DNA of 64,000 nucleotides from Komagataeibacter rhaeticus (lineage in GTDB: Bacteria > Pseudomonadota > Alphaproteobacteria > Acetobacterales > Acetobacteraceae). Every line of letters begins with the position of its first letter. Within the stretch, counting starts at the first letter, position 1. Both the position numbers and the translations under genes were made by a program. The stretch covers positions 62,001-126,000 of the forward strand of contig NZ_NKTZ01000006.1 in the NCBI RefSeq assembly GCF_003207855.1, written 5' to 3'. The notes under the pieces are model-generated. The model was not told where the DNA came from, searched no databases, and was given only the letters and a program-made list of their open reading frames with translations. Below, in pieces: positions 19,169-28,993 of this stretch.

Positions 19169-19396
19169 TCAGCTACATGAATTGACCAGCCGCCAGACCT
19201 TGCGCTTGCGGCCGTCATTGGCTTGAGGCGCATCCTCTACCGTGACCAGACCCTGATTGCGCAGCGCCTGTAACGCCAGCCGGGCATGATAGGTACCCAG
19301 TTCGGGGAACAGGTCACCGATTTCCTTGACCGAACGCGCTTTGCCGTCAGACAGGATCTTCAGCACGATCTGTCGCTTGCTGTCATGATTTGTCAT
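19169..19396 (-). CDS. small predicted winged-helix DNA-binding protein
   Basis: 75 residues from ATG 19396 (85 if begun at 19426). The sequence KRQIVLKILSDGKARSVKEIGDLFPELG followed by ARLALQALRNQGLVTVED fits a winged helix-turn-helix: three helices with a recognition helix ending in LRNQGLV, then a short wing with a basic tip (DGRKRKVWRLV). I do not recognise the family. It may be a small transcription regulator. It lies between the DUF4167 gene and bioA and is on the same strand as bioA, 77 bases downstream of its stop. Confidence 0.6.
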   Translation of the reverse strand: MTNHDSKRQIVLKILSDGKARSVKEIGDLFPELGTYHARLALQALRNQGLVTVEDAPQANDGRKRKVWRLVNSCS

Positions 19397-19473
19397 GCGC
19401 CAGGATCGGTGCTGGAAAAAAGTCATGCCGCATCCATACCAGATTCATCCCCAATGGCCTAGCCATCCATCTG

Positions 19474-20745
19474 TCAAACCTGCACCGAACCGGACAGGAC
19501 CGTGTGGATGGCGGTCGTCAGCACGCGCAGCTCGGCAGCCGTGATGGTAAAGGCCGGGGTCAGGTAAATAATATTGCGAAATGGGCGGACCCACACGCCC
19601 TGTGCCACCAGCGCCGCCTTGAGCGCATTCATATCGTGTATGTGGTCCAGTTCCACCACGCCAATCGCGCCCATCACACGTACGTCCACCACATGGGGCA
19701 GGTGCCGGCAGGCTTCCAGTTCGGCGCGCATCTGCGCACCGATGCGGGCGACCTGCGCCAGGCGGGGTTCACGCTCAAACAGGTCGAGGGACGCATTGGC
19801 ACACGCACAGGCCATGGCATTGGCCATGAAGGTCGGCCCGTGCATGAGCGCATGCAGCGGGTTGTCGGACAGGAACGCCTCGAACACATGCCGACGCGCG
19901 ACGGTGGCCGCCAGCGCCATGGTGCCGCCGGTCAATGCCTTGGACAGGGTGATGATATCGGGCACGATGCCGGCCTGCTCACAGGCGAACAGGGTGCCGG
20001 TGCGGCCAAAACCGGTAAAGATTTCATCAAGGATCAGCAATACGCCATGCCGGTCGGCAAGGGTGCGCAGGGTGCGCAGGACCTCGGGTGAATGAAACAG
20101 CATGCCGCCCGCGCCCTGCACAAGGGGTTCGACAATGATCGCGGCAATCCGGCCCGCCGACTGCGCCAGCAGGCTGTCCAGCGCCTGCGTGCGCATGTCA
20201 TCCGTTGGCAGGTCGGTCATGAAATGCTCAGGCAGGGCACCGGCATACAGGCTGTGCATCCCTTCCTCCGGGTCGCACACCGCCATGGTAGCCATCGTAT
20301 CCCCATGGTAGCCACCCCGGAAGGCAAGCAGCCGGGTGCGGCCGCTCTCACCCTGGTTGAGCCAGTACTGGATGGCCATTTTCATCGCCACCTCGACGGC
20401 GACGGAACCTGAATCGGTAAAGAACACCCGCTCCAGATCACCGGGCAGCATATCCGCCAGCCGTGTGGCCAGCGTCAGCGCCGGTTCATTGACCAGGCCG
20501 CCAAACATGACATGCGGCATGCACTCAAGCTGGGCCTGCACGGCCTGACGGATATGGGGATGGTTATAGCCATGGCAGGCGGTCCACCATGAGGCGATGC
20601 CATCAATCAGTTCCGACCCGTCCGCCAGCGTTATGGTCCGGCCCCGCGTTGCCACGGCGGGCAGGGGGGGCGGTGCGGTACGCATCTGGGCGTAGGGTAG
20701 CCAGACATGATGCATGCCCCGTTCCAGCCATTGTGGTCCGCGCAT
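19474..20745 (-). CDS. bioA: adenosylmethionine--8-amino-7-oxononanoate aminotransferase
   Basis: Converts KAPA to DAPA in biotin synthesis using SAM as amino donor. The 423-residue PLP enzyme has the BioA-type start HVWLPYAQM, the substrate pocket motif IASWWTACHGYNHP, the class III aminotransferase signature LLILDEIFTGFGRTG and the PLP lysine K269 in TLSKALTGG. It is divergent from bioF with a 72-base gap containing a palindrome, so the locus probably has a shared control region. Confidence 0.96.
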   Translation of the reverse strand: MRGPQWLERGMHHVWLPYAQMRTAPPPLPAVATRGRTITLADGSELIDGIASWWTACHGYNHPHIRQAVQAQLECMPHVMFGGLVNEPALTLATRLADMLPGDLERVFFTDSGSVAVEVAMKMAIQYWLNQGESGRTRLLAFRGGYHGDTMATMAVCDPEEGMHSLYAGALPEHFMTDLPTDDMRTQALDSLLAQSAGRIAAIIVEPLVQGAGGMLFHSPEVLRTLRTLADRHGVLLILDEIFTGFGRTGTLFACEQAGIVPDIITLSKALTGGTMALAATVARRHVFEAFLSDNPLHALMHGPTFMANAMACACANASLDLFEREPRLAQVARIGAQMRAELEACRHLPHVVDVRVMGAIGVVELDHIHDMNALKAALVAQGVWVRPFRNIIYLTPAFTITAAELRVLTTAIHTVLSGSVQV

Positions 20746-20782
20746 GGACTGCCTCCATATGATATTGCGTTGGCGGGATTGA

Positions 20783-20801
20783 CCGGAGCAGCCTGCTCCG
20801 G
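20783..20801. promoter_or_regulatory. palindrome in the bioA/bioF divergent gap
   Basis: CCGGAGCAG, one C, then CTGCTCCGG: a perfect 9-bp inverted repeat centred at 20792, between the divergent starts of bioA (20745) and bioF (20818) and just before the bioF ribosome site AGGAG (20803-20807). It could be a repressor operator for the biotin genes or a hairpin masking the bioF ribosome site. It does not resemble the known BioR site. Confidence 0.45.
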
Positions 20802-20817
20802 CAGGAGAATGCGCTTC

Positions 20818-21999
20818 ATGGCCGGTTTTGACTCACTTTTCCAGACAGCACTTGACCATATGGCGGACCAGCATACCCGCCGCGTGCTGCGCCCCGTGCG
20901 CCATGTGGGCGCGGCCACCGTCATGCGCGACGGCCGCAGGCTGGTCAATTTCTCCGCCAATGATTATCTGGGCCTGGCCCATCATCCCGCCCTTGGCGCG
21001 CGCGCGGCACAGTGGGTGGCGGAAGAGGGCACGGGGGCAGGGGCATCGCGCCTTGTAACCGGTACCAGCGAACGGCACATGGCGGTCGAAGCCCGGCTTG
21101 CGGCCTTCAAGGGCACGCAGGCGGCCCTGCTGCTGGCCAGCGGGTGGCAGGCCAATGCCTCGGTGCTGGCGGCCCTGCTGCGGCTGGCGGCCGGGCAGGG
21201 CGCGCCGCCGCTGGTCCTTGCCGACCGGCTGAACCATGCCAGCCTGCACCAGGGCTGCCTGGCGGCAGGCATACGCCAGATCCGCTTCCGCCATAACGAT
21301 CTTGACCATCTGGAAAGCCTGCTCGTGCGCCACGCGGATACGCCGGGCCTGCGCGTGATCGTGACGGAAAGCGTGTTCAGCATGGATGGTGACCAGACCG
21401 ATATCGCGCGGCTCTGTGCGATCGCACGCCAGTACAACGCCTTTACCTATGTGGATGAAGCCCATGCCACCGGCGTACTCGGCCCGCAGGGGCGCGGACT
21501 ATGCGCCGGGCATGACGTGGATCTGGTAATGGGCACGTTCAGCAAGGCGCTGGGCGGGTTCGGGGCCTATGTTGCCGGCACGCAGGCCCTGTGTGACTGG
21601 CTAGTCAATGCCTGTTCGGGCTTCGTGTTCACCACCGCCCCGCCACCTGCGGTTCTGGGGGCGATGGATGCAGCCCTTGAACTGCTTCCCATGCTGGACG
21701 AAGCGCGCGCGCGCCTGGCCCGTAACGCGGCGCATATACGCGGCGTAATCCGTGACTGCGGCCTGTCATGCGGGCCGTCCAGCACCCAGATCATTCCCGT
21801 CTTGCTGGGCGATGCCCCGCGCGCGCTGGCTTTTGCTGCGGCACTGGAGGCCCGTGGCATCCTGGCCACCGCCATCAGGCCACCCACCGTGCCGCCGGGT
21901 GGCAGCCGCATCCGGCTTGCACTCAGCGCCGCCCATACGGATGACATGATCCACCAGCTGGCCACGGCCATCCCCGCCGCCCTGCGCGGGAGCGCCTGA
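20818..21999 (+). CDS. bioF: 8-amino-7-oxononanoate synthase
   Basis: Condenses pimeloyl-ACP with alanine to KAPA. The 393-residue PLP enzyme has VNFSANDYLGLAHHP, GTGAGASRLVTGTSERH, ESVFSMDGDQTDI, VDEAHATGVLGPQGRG and the PLP lysine K243 in GTFSKALGGFG. ATG 20818 is chosen because an AGGAG site lies ten bases upstream; ATG 20809 is too close to it. The BioH-like gene begins directly after the stop codon, so this is the first gene of a bioF-bioH-bioCD operon. Confidence 0.96.
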   Translation: MAGFDSLFQTALDHMADQHTRRVLRPVRHVGAATVMRDGRRLVNFSANDYLGLAHHPALGARAAQWVAEEGTGAGASRLVTGTSERHMAVEARLAAFKGTQAALLLASGWQANASVLAALLRLAAGQGAPPLVLADRLNHASLHQGCLAAGIRQIRFRHNDLDHLESLLVRHADTPGLRVIVTESVFSMDGDQTDIARLCAIARQYNAFTYVDEAHATGVLGPQGRGLCAGHDVDLVMGTFSKALGGFGAYVAGTQALCDWLVNACSGFVFTTAPPPAVLGAMDAALELLPMLDEARARLARNAAHIRGVIRDCGLSCGPSSTQIIPVLLGDAPRALAFAAALEARGILATAIRPPTVPPGGSRIRLALSAAHTDDMIHQLATAIPAALRGSA

Positions 22000-22659
22000 A
22001 TGGCACCGGCACTTCCCATCATCTTCATGCATGGCTGGGCGTTTGATCCGACCGTGTGGGAGCAGACCCGTGCGGCCCTTGGCCCGATGGAGACACGGTG
22101 CCTCGATTTCGGCTTCTTTTCCCCCCGGGCCGATCTTGACCTGCCGGCCCGGCCCTATGTCGGGGTGGGACATTCACTGGGGGCATTATGGCTGCTGCGC
22201 CATCACGGCCCGCACTGCCGGGGGCTGCTGCTGATCAACGGTTTCAGCCGCTTCGGCGCCGGCCCCGACTTTGCCGATGGCATTTCCCCGCGCATAATCG
22301 CCCGCATGCGTACAGGCCTGCGCCACGCGCCCGAGGGCATGCTGCGGACCTTCCGCCAGCGCGCGGGCATCAACACGCCCGTCCCCCCCCATATCGCATG
22401 CGACAGGCTGGAACAGGGGCTGGCCGCCTTGATGGACATGGATTGCAGGCCCGACCTGCGCCATGCCCCATGCCCCGTGCACGTCATGGCCGGAACACAT
22501 GATGCCATCGCCCCCCCCGGCCTGACACGGGCCTGCTTTCCGCCCCATGGCCCGGTTCTCACCCGGTGGCTGGATGCAGGGCACCTGCTTCCCCTGACCC
22601 ATGCGGCCGACTGTGCCCGCGCCATTACCGACCTGACCCGACGGATACCCCCGCCATGA
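22000..22659 (+). CDS. BioH-like alpha/beta hydrolase (probable pimeloyl-ACP methyl ester esterase)
   Basis: A 219-residue hydrolase with the nucleophile elbow GHSLG (Ser59) and a plausible triad of Asp168 (GTHDAIAPP) and His195 (DAGHLLPL), plus the oxyanion motif HGWAFDP near the N-terminus. Its place between bioF and bioC, with the ATG immediately after the bioF stop and a four-base overlap with the next gene, points to the BioH role: removing the methyl ester from pimeloyl-ACP methyl ester to end the BioC pathway. It is shorter than E. coli BioH (about 256 residues) and could equally be a separate type of pimeloyl-ACP esterase. Confidence 0.8.
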   Translation: MAPALPIIFMHGWAFDPTVWEQTRAALGPMETRCLDFGFFSPRADLDLPARPYVGVGHSLGALWLLRHHGPHCRGLLLINGFSRFGAGPDFADGISPRIIARMRTGLRHAPEGMLRTFRQRAGINTPVPPHIACDRLEQGLAALMDMDCRPDLRHAPCPVHVMAGTHDAIAPPGLTRACFPPHGPVLTRWLDAGHLLPLTHAADCARAITDLTRRIPPP

Positions 22660-24062
22660 CCCGCACCGCGCGCATTGCCGCCCGATTTGACGCAGCCGAT
22701 GATTATGAACAGGCCGCCCGCGTGCAGCGCCTGGCCGCGATGGAACTGGCCCGCCGCATCGGCCGCCAGTATGGGCAGGAAGCACCCGCGCGTATTCTGG
22801 AAATCGGCTGCGGCACCGGCCTGCTGACCCGCGAACTGCGCAGGCTGTTCCCCCGCGCCCATATCACCGCAACCGACATTGCCCCGCGCATGCTGGACCG
22901 CATGGCGCGACAGATGCCCGGTGACACGCATCTGCGCCTGCATGTCATGGATGGGCAGGCACCGGACGCGCAGGGACCGTTCGACCTGATCTGCTCAAGC
23001 CTTGCCATGCAATGGTTCCATAACCGTGCACAGGCGCTGCATGCCCTCGCCGGTCTGCTGGCACCGGGGGGACACATGGCCCTGGCCACGCTGGCCGCCG
23101 GCAGCCTTGCACAGTGGCGTGCCGCCTATGACCGTGCGGGCGTGGCCTGTCCCGTTCCGGACTACCCGACGCAGGCCCGGCTGCAGGCGGAATGGCCCGT
23201 CATGGGCACGGGGCTGTGGGAGGTATCTCAAATTGTGGACATGCCTGCCACACCGCTGGCCTTCGCCCGCGAACTCAGGGCCATAGGCGCCACCCATACC
23301 GACCACCCGCCCGCGACCGCAGGCCAGATGCGCCGCGTACTGGCAGCGGCCGGGGCGAATCCCTTCACCGTGTCCTATCATGTAGCCTACGGGCAGTTCC
23401 GCAGGGCTGCGTGGCCCGGTGTATTCGTAACCGGCACCGATACGGATGTGGGCAAGACCGTCGCATCGGCGGCACTGGTGCTGGCATGGCATGCCGCCTA
23501 CTGGAAACCGCTGCAAAGTGGCACGGACGACGCGCAATCGGACAGTACAAGCGTGCGGCAGCTCGCACGGCTGGAGGACACACGGCTCTATCCGCCTGCC
23601 GCCACTTTTGGCGCATCCCTCTCCCCCGAGGACGCGGCAGCCCGTGCCCACACCCGCATCGCTCCCGCTGCTATCGCCCTGCCGCCCCATCCGGCCGCAC
23701 GCGGCCCGCTGGTAGTGGAAGGGGCAGGGGGCGTGCTGGTGCCCATTGCCGAACATTACCTGATGATCGACCTCATGGTCCGGCTTGCGCTGCCCGTGGT
23801 GCTGGTTGCACGCAGCGCGCTTGGCACGATCAACCACACGCTGCTCAGCCTGGCCGCCCTGCGCGCACGCGGGCTGCATGTGGTGGGCGTGATCCTGAAC
23901 GGTCCGCCTGAACCGCTGGCCCGCAGCGCCATAGAACGGCATGGGCAGGTGCGGATACTGGCTGATTTCCCACCCGTCATCCCCATGGGGCCAGAGGCGG
24001 TGGCCGAACTGGCCGGTCGCCTGCCGCCATGGGCACAGGTTACGGGTGAGGGGGGTCAGTAA
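22656..24062 (+). CDS. bioCD: fused malonyl-ACP O-methyltransferase (BioC) and dethiobiotin synthetase (BioD)
   Basis: One 468-residue frame holding two biotin enzymes. Residues 1-250 are BioC-like: [23 protein letters not shown] motif EIGCGTG at 49-55, [11 protein letters not shown]. Residues 254-468 are BioD: the P-loop GTDTDVGKT at 260-268, [10 protein letters not shown], the [12 protein letters not shown] switch and the closing [10 protein letters not shown] region. The junction (about [19 protein letters not shown]) has almost no linker and no internal start with a ribosome site. BioC starts the pimelate arm and BioD closes the ureido ring before BioB, which is not in this window. ATG 22656 overlaps the esterase stop; the 3' end overlaps convergent lexA by seven bases. 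Confidence 0.9.
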   Translation: MTRTARIAARFDAADDYEQAARVQRLAAMELARRIGRQYGQEAPARILEIGCGTGLLTRELRRLFPRAHITATDIAPRMLDRMARQMPGDTHLRLHVMDGQAPDAQGPFDLICSSLAMQWFHNRAQALHALAGLLAPGGHMALATLAAGSLAQWRAAYDRAGVACPVPDYPTQARLQAEWPVMGTGLWEVSQIVDMPATPLAFARELRAIGATHTDHPPATAGQMRRVLAAAGANPFTVSYHVAYGQFRRAAWPGVFVTGTDTDVGKTVASAALVLAWHAAYWKPLQSGTDDAQSDSTSVRQLARLEDTRLYPPAATFGASLSPEDAAARAHTRIAPAAIALPPHPAARGPLVVEGAGGVLVPIAEHYLMIDLMVRLALPVVLVARSALGTINHTLLSLAALRARGLHVVGVILNGPPEPLARSAIERHGQVRILADFPPVIPMGPEAVAELAGRLPPWAQVTGEGGQ

Positions 24063-24730
24063 CGGCGGATCAGCCCCGCCAGCGTCCCCTGCACACTGAC
24101 GCGCGACGCGGGCAGCAGGCGGGTTTCGTACCGGGTATTGGCGGGAATGAGCGCGATTTCGCCACCTTCGTGACGGATGCGCTTGAGGGTCACTTCATCC
24201 CCATCGACCAGCGCCACGACAATCTGGCCATCGGTCGCCTGCGTCCCCTCGCGGATGATGACCATGTCGCCGTCCAGTATGCCCGCGTCCTGCATCGAAT
24301 CCCCCGTCACTTCCAGCGCGTAATGGCTGGCCTTGCCCAGCATGTCCGCCGGAACGGCAATGCGGGTGGTGTCGGTCGTGATCGCCTCGATCGGATTGCC
24401 GGCGGCTACACGGCCCACGAAGGGTACCTCCACCACCGGCACCAGAAAGGCCGCGTCCGCGCCCTCGGGGAGGGAAGGCCCGGGTGCCTTGACCGGCGGG
24501 GGCGGCGGGATCTCGATATCTGGCAGGCGCAGGATTTCCAACGCGCGGGCGCGGTGATGCCTGCGGTGCAGGAACCCCCGTTCCTCCAGTGCGGAAATCA
24601 GCCGGTGGATGCCGGATTTGGAGCGCAGGCCAAGCGCATCCTTCATTTCATCGAAGGAAGGGGAAAATCCGGTCCTGCGCAGATGGCCGTCTATGAATAG
24701 CAAAAGCTCATGCTGTTTTTTTGTAAGCAT
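24056..24730 (-). CDS. lexA: LexA repressor
   Basis: SOS regulator of 224 residues. It has an N-terminal winged helix ([33 protein letters not shown]) and a C-terminal S24 peptidase domain with cleavage site Ala110-Gly111 (VAAGNP), catalytic Ser145 (GDSMQDAG) and Lys183 (VTLKRI). A Pro-rich stretch ([12 protein letters not shown]) precedes the cleavage site. ATG 24730 is chosen because the protein family begins MLTKKQ. A matching LexA box lies 75 bases upstream, between moeA and lexA, so lexA is probably autoregulated and has its own promoter despite following moeA on the same strand. Confidence 0.96.
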   Translation of the reverse strand: MLTKKQHELLLFIDGHLRRTGFSPSFDEMKDALGLRSKSGIHRLISALEERGFLHRRHHRARALEILRLPDIEIPPPPPVKAPGPSLPEGADAAFLVPVVEVPFVGRVAAGNPIEAITTDTTRIAVPADMLGKASHYALEVTGDSMQDAGILDGDMVIIREGTQATDGQIVVALVDGDEVTLKRIRHEGGEIALIPANTRYETRLLPASRVSVQGTLAGLIRRY

Positions 24731-24804
24731 ACCACATGTCCTTTTGCCGGGGCGATGACACCGCAACATGCGTGCGGCGGAACAAACCAAAAACCTGTTT
24801 CCAT

Positions 24805-24819
24805 GTTCTATATTGGTTC
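24805..24819. promoter_or_regulatory. LexA (SOS) box of the alphaproteobacterial type
   Basis: GTTC-TATATTG-GTTC, an exact match to the alphaproteobacterial GTTC-N7-GTTC consensus, located 75 bases upstream of the lexA start and just after the moeA stop. A weaker second copy, GTTT-N7-GTTC on the minus strand, lies at 24780-24794. Confidence 0.85.
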
Positions 24820-24853
24820 CACCCGTCGCGTCAACCGGCTTTAGCGCCCGCGT

Positions 24854-26062
24854 TCAGGCCGGAGCCTGATCGATGCGGATGATGTCGCACATCTCCCCAC
24901 GCCGCGCGGCCGGGGCATGGGGCGCGCGCAGCACCAGCGCCTGGCTTTGCGCCAGGATGTGCAGCATGGCCGAATCCTGTACGGGAAAGGGCGTGGCCAC
25001 AAGCTGGCCCTGCGCGTCATGCGCAAGGGTGGCACGCAGATGGTCCATGCGCTGGTCGTTGGCGGGCACATCCGCGCCAAGGACGGCACGCATCACGGGT
25101 TCGACCGGCTGCGCCATGCCCGCCATACGGCGCAGAGCAGGCAGCACGAACACGATGGAACACACAAAGGCCGCCACCGGGTTGCCCGGCAGGCCGATAA
25201 AGGGCAGGCGACCCAGATGGCCCGACATCAGCGGCTTGCCCGGCCGCATGGCGATCTTCCAGAAATCGGTCTTCAGGCCCACCTGTTCCAGTCCCCGCCG
25301 CACCAGGTCATGACTGCCGACACTGGCACCCCCGGCCGTGACCAGCATGTCCACGCCATCGACCATGCGCTCGAGTGTGGCAAGGTCGGCCATGTCATCA
25401 CGCAGGGCGGGCAGCATGACCGGCTCGGCCCCGGCCGCCCGCAGCAGGGCCGCCAGCATGGGGGTGTTGGAATTGGCGATCTGCCCGGTTCCGACCGGGC
25501 TGCCGGGCAGCAGCAGTTCATCGCCGGTCGCGGCAATGGCCACGCGTGGGCGACGCGTGACCGCAAGCCAAGCATGGTTGGCGGCGGCCGCAACCCCCAC
25601 GTCCCGCGCCGACAGCCTTTTGCCCGCCGGGATGATGACCTGACCCGCCGCGAAATCCTGGCCCTGGCTGCGCACGTAGGTACCGGGGCGCAGGGTATGG
25701 GTTGTGGTGACGGCCGTGCCATCGGCCTGCGCGTTTTCCTGTATCAGCACCGCATCCGTGCCTGCGGGCATGAGGCTTCCGGTAAAGAGACGCACGCACT
25801 GCCCCGCCCCGACCCGACCGGGAAAGGGATGCCCCGCCGGGGCGTTGCCAATGCACGCCAGCGACACGCCGCCCCCCGAAAGGTCGGCCGCCCGTACCGC
25901 ATAACCATCCATTGACGAAACATCGGCAGGCGGGTTGGACAGCAGGGCGGCCACGGGTGCCGCACTGACGCGCCCGCAGGCTTCGGTCAGGGGCACGACC
26001 TCGGCGGGCAGGGGAAAAACCCCGTCCAGAATCCGTTTGCGCGCTTCGGAAACACTCAACAT
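24854..26062 (-). CDS. moeA: molybdopterin molybdenumtransferase
   Basis: Inserts molybdate into adenylylated molybdopterin, the last common step of cofactor synthesis. The 402-residue protein shows the MoeA signatures SSMDGYAVRAADL, LRPGTYVRSQGQDF, the GDELLLPG loop and VTAGGASVGSHDL, with SGHLGRLPFIGLPGNPVAAF in two parts near the C-terminal third. ATG 26062 is preferred; GTG 26074 sits on top of the GGAG ribosome site. It is upstream of lexA on the minus strand and divergent from rpmG. AldH in this window needs the finished cofactor. Confidence 0.93.
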   Translation of the reverse strand: MLSVSEARKRILDGVFPLPAEVVPLTEACGRVSAAPVAALLSNPPADVSSMDGYAVRAADLSGGGVSLACIGNAPAGHPFPGRVGAGQCVRLFTGSLMPAGTDAVLIQENAQADGTAVTTTHTLRPGTYVRSQGQDFAAGQVIIPAGKRLSARDVGVAAAANHAWLAVTRRPRVAIAATGDELLLPGSPVGTGQIANSNTPMLAALLRAAGAEPVMLPALRDDMADLATLERMVDGVDMLVTAGGASVGSHDLVRRGLEQVGLKTDFWKIAMRPGKPLMSGHLGRLPFIGLPGNPVAAFVCSIVFVLPALRRMAGMAQPVEPVMRAVLGADVPANDQRMDHLRATLAHDAQGQLVATPFPVQDSAMLHILAQSQALVLRAPHAPAARRGEMCDIIRIDQAPA

Positions 26063-26221
26063 CGTGCACCGCACTCCTTTTTTTACCCGTTATCGACAAA
26101 TTTAAGCAGAAATATCGGTCTGGGTGCTTGACCTCAGCCTTGTGTATGCGCATTTTCCGCCAACTTGAACCACTGCTGCACCCGAGTGTTCCAGCAGCGG
26201 CGGAGCAGTGCTGAGGATATC

Positions 26222-26389
26222 ATGGCCAAGAGCAACACCATTCAGATCAAACTCGTTTCCACGGCGGACACCGGCTACTTCTACGTGACCAAGAAGAACG
26301 CCCGCGCCCAGACCGGCAAGATGGAACTGCGGAAATATGACCCCGTGGCACGCAAGCACGTGGCCTTCCGCGAAGCGAAGATCAAATAA
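26222..26389 (+). CDS. rpmG: 50S ribosomal protein L33
   Basis: A 55-residue basic protein, [20 protein letters not shown] followed by [21 protein letters not shown], the standard L33 length and pattern. It is the form without the zinc-binding cysteines. A GAGG ribosome site lies eight to ten bases before ATG 26222. A strong intrinsic terminator follows at 26412. Confidence 0.97.
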   Translation: MAKSNTIQIKLVSTADTGYFYVTKKNARAQTGKMELRKYDPVARKHVAFREAKIK

Positions 26390-26411
26390 TCTTCCGCCCT
26401 GGCGGATACAG

Positions 26412-26444
26412 AAAAACCCCGGCGGAGACGACCGGGGTTTTTTT
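26412..26444 (+). terminator. Rho-independent terminator after rpmG
   Basis: AAAAACCCCGG pairs with CCGGGGTTTTT around a nine-base loop, followed by more T. The A-run on the left side also lets it serve the convergent ftsB gene ending at 26469. Confidence 0.92.
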
Positions 26445-26468
26445 GCGCCTGCATTCCGGCCCCGTTGG

Positions 26469-26798
26469 TCAGTACAGGTGGTCATGGTCCCCATAGGGCA
26501 CGACAATCTCGTCCTGACGGGCAAGGTTCTGCATGGAACGCGCGCGTTCATCCAGCAGGTCGGTATCCAGCGCGCCTTCCTTCAGCCCCCGCACGCGGCG
26601 CAGCCAGACTTCCTGTTCCGCCGTGGCGTCCTTCTGGGCGGAACGGGCTTCATCCAGCAGGTGCAGCTGGGTAGCATAGCTGTGCAGCCCGTGCTCCCCA
26701 CGCATGGCATTCCAGCCGAAATAGGCGGTCAGGCCAATGAACAGGGCAGGGGGAATGGTTGCGTGCAGCACGCGCCGCATGATCTTGCCCAGTTGCAT
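26469..26798 (-). CDS. ftsB: FtsB/DivIC-like septum formation initiator
   Basis: A 109-residue bitopic protein: a membrane helix at about residues 9-28 (VLHATIPPALFIGLTAYFGW) followed by a helical periplasmic region with coiled-coil character (LHLLDEARSAQKDATAEQEVWLRRV) and the family ending DEARSM-like LLDERARSMQNLA. FtsB bridges FtsL and FtsQ in the divisome. It lies 60 bases downstream of eno on the same strand, the classic eno-ftsB arrangement. Confidence 0.85.
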   Translation of the reverse strand: MQLGKIMRRVLHATIPPALFIGLTAYFGWNAMRGEHGLHSYATQLHLLDEARSAQKDATAEQEVWLRRVRGLKEGALDTDLLDERARSMQNLARQDEIVVPYGDHDHLY

Positions 26799-26858
26799 GA
26801 TGTTCTTCCCCCTGCCTTGATATATGCCGGACGGACTTAGCCCGTCCGGCGTGGCGTG

Positions 26859-28265
<1,407 letters not shown>

Positions 28266-28282
28266 TCAGGAGAGTCCCCGCC

Positions 28283-28768
28283 GTGAAACGCCTGCCCCTG
28301 CTTGCCATTGTCACCGCGCTGGCCAGCCTGCTGCCGCTGATCGGCTGCACCTGTGCGATCCTGTTCCTTACACCGGACCACACGCCACGCCTGCTTACGG
28401 CAGCCGTGGGCTATGGCGCGGTCATGCTGTCCTTCCTTGGTGCCGTGCACTGGGGGCTGGCGCTGGAACGGCCCGACATCATCCCCGCGGGCGGCACGCA
28501 GCGGCTGACCAACCTGCGCCTGGCGCTGGGGGGCGTGCCCGCGATCATCGGCTGGGTGGGACTGTGCGCCGCAACCGTGCGGGAACTGGCCGGGCTGTTC
28601 ATCCTGATCGCGGGATTCGTGATGGCGGCCATCGGGCAGCGCATGGCGTGGCAGCGCGGGGCCATGCCGCGCGGTTACATGACGTTGCAGTGGTTTGTCA
28701 TCTGCCTGGCGGAACTGTGCTTCCTGGCCATACTGGCGGCCTGCCTGGGCATGCGCCCGGCGCAGTAG
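28283..28768 (+). CDS. DUF3429 family membrane protein
   Basis: A 161-residue protein with about five hydrophobic helices (for example LLAIVTALASLLPLIGCTC, AVMLSFLGAVHWGLAL, GVPAIIGWVGLCAATV, AGLFILIAGFVMAA). The stretch MLSFLGAVHWG is the hallmark of DUF3429, an inner-membrane family of unknown function in Proteobacteria. GTG 28283 is chosen because an AGGAGA site sits eight bases upstream and the first helix begins here. The gene ends at the first copy of the intergenic repeat. Confidence 0.8.
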   Translation: MKRLPLLAIVTALASLLPLIGCTCAILFLTPDHTPRLLTAAVGYGAVMLSFLGAVHWGLALERPDIIPAGGTQRLTNLRLALGGVPAIIGWVGLCAATVRELAGLFILIAGFVMAAIGQRMAWQRGAMPRGYMTLQWFVICLAELCFLAILAACLGMRPAQ

Positions 28769-28810
28769 GTAGACAATCTGGCAGAATGCACTGTTGAAAA
28801 ACGGATAAAC

Positions 28811-28883
28811 GTTTTTGGCGAAGCTTTTTTCAAAAAGCTTCAGGGAACGCCGCCTTTCTGAAAAAGGGCGGTACCCGAAAACT
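28811..28883. repeat. intergenic hairpin repeat, copy A
   Basis: The most complete of four related elements in the window. It begins GTTTTTGGC, has a perfect 10-bp stem (GAAGCTTTTT at 28820-28829 with its complement at 28832-28841), and then a second stem of the CCGCCTTT/AAAGGGCGG type ending GGTACCCGAAAACT. It sits between convergent genes (DUF3429 and aldH). See the copies at 42547, 48503 and 53604. Confidence 0.7.
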
Positions 28884-28935
28884 GTCGTTTTCGCATCAGG
28901 CTGTTTTTACGGGCGGTCCCACTCCACGGCATAAT

Positions 28936-28974
28936 AAAAAAACCCCGGCACGCAGAACGTACCGGGGTCTTTTC
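28936..28974. terminator. bidirectional intrinsic terminator between DUF3429 and aldH
   Basis: An A-run then ACCCCGG (28942-28948) pairs with CCGGGGT (28962-28968), followed by CTTTT. A-rich on one side and T-rich on the other, it can end transcription of both the rightward gene and the leftward ald operon, whose last gene stops at 28994. Confidence 0.8.
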
Positions 28975-28993
28975 GTAGTCAGGCTATCCGCAA

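Noticed and set aside
20746-20817. A BioR operator between bioA and bioF
   Set aside because: The gap has no TTATNNATAA-like site; only the unrelated CCGGAGCAG palindrome is present.
24917-25915. A 332-codon plus-strand frame opposite moeA
   Set aside because: Shadow of moeA, whose motifs are complete on the minus strand.
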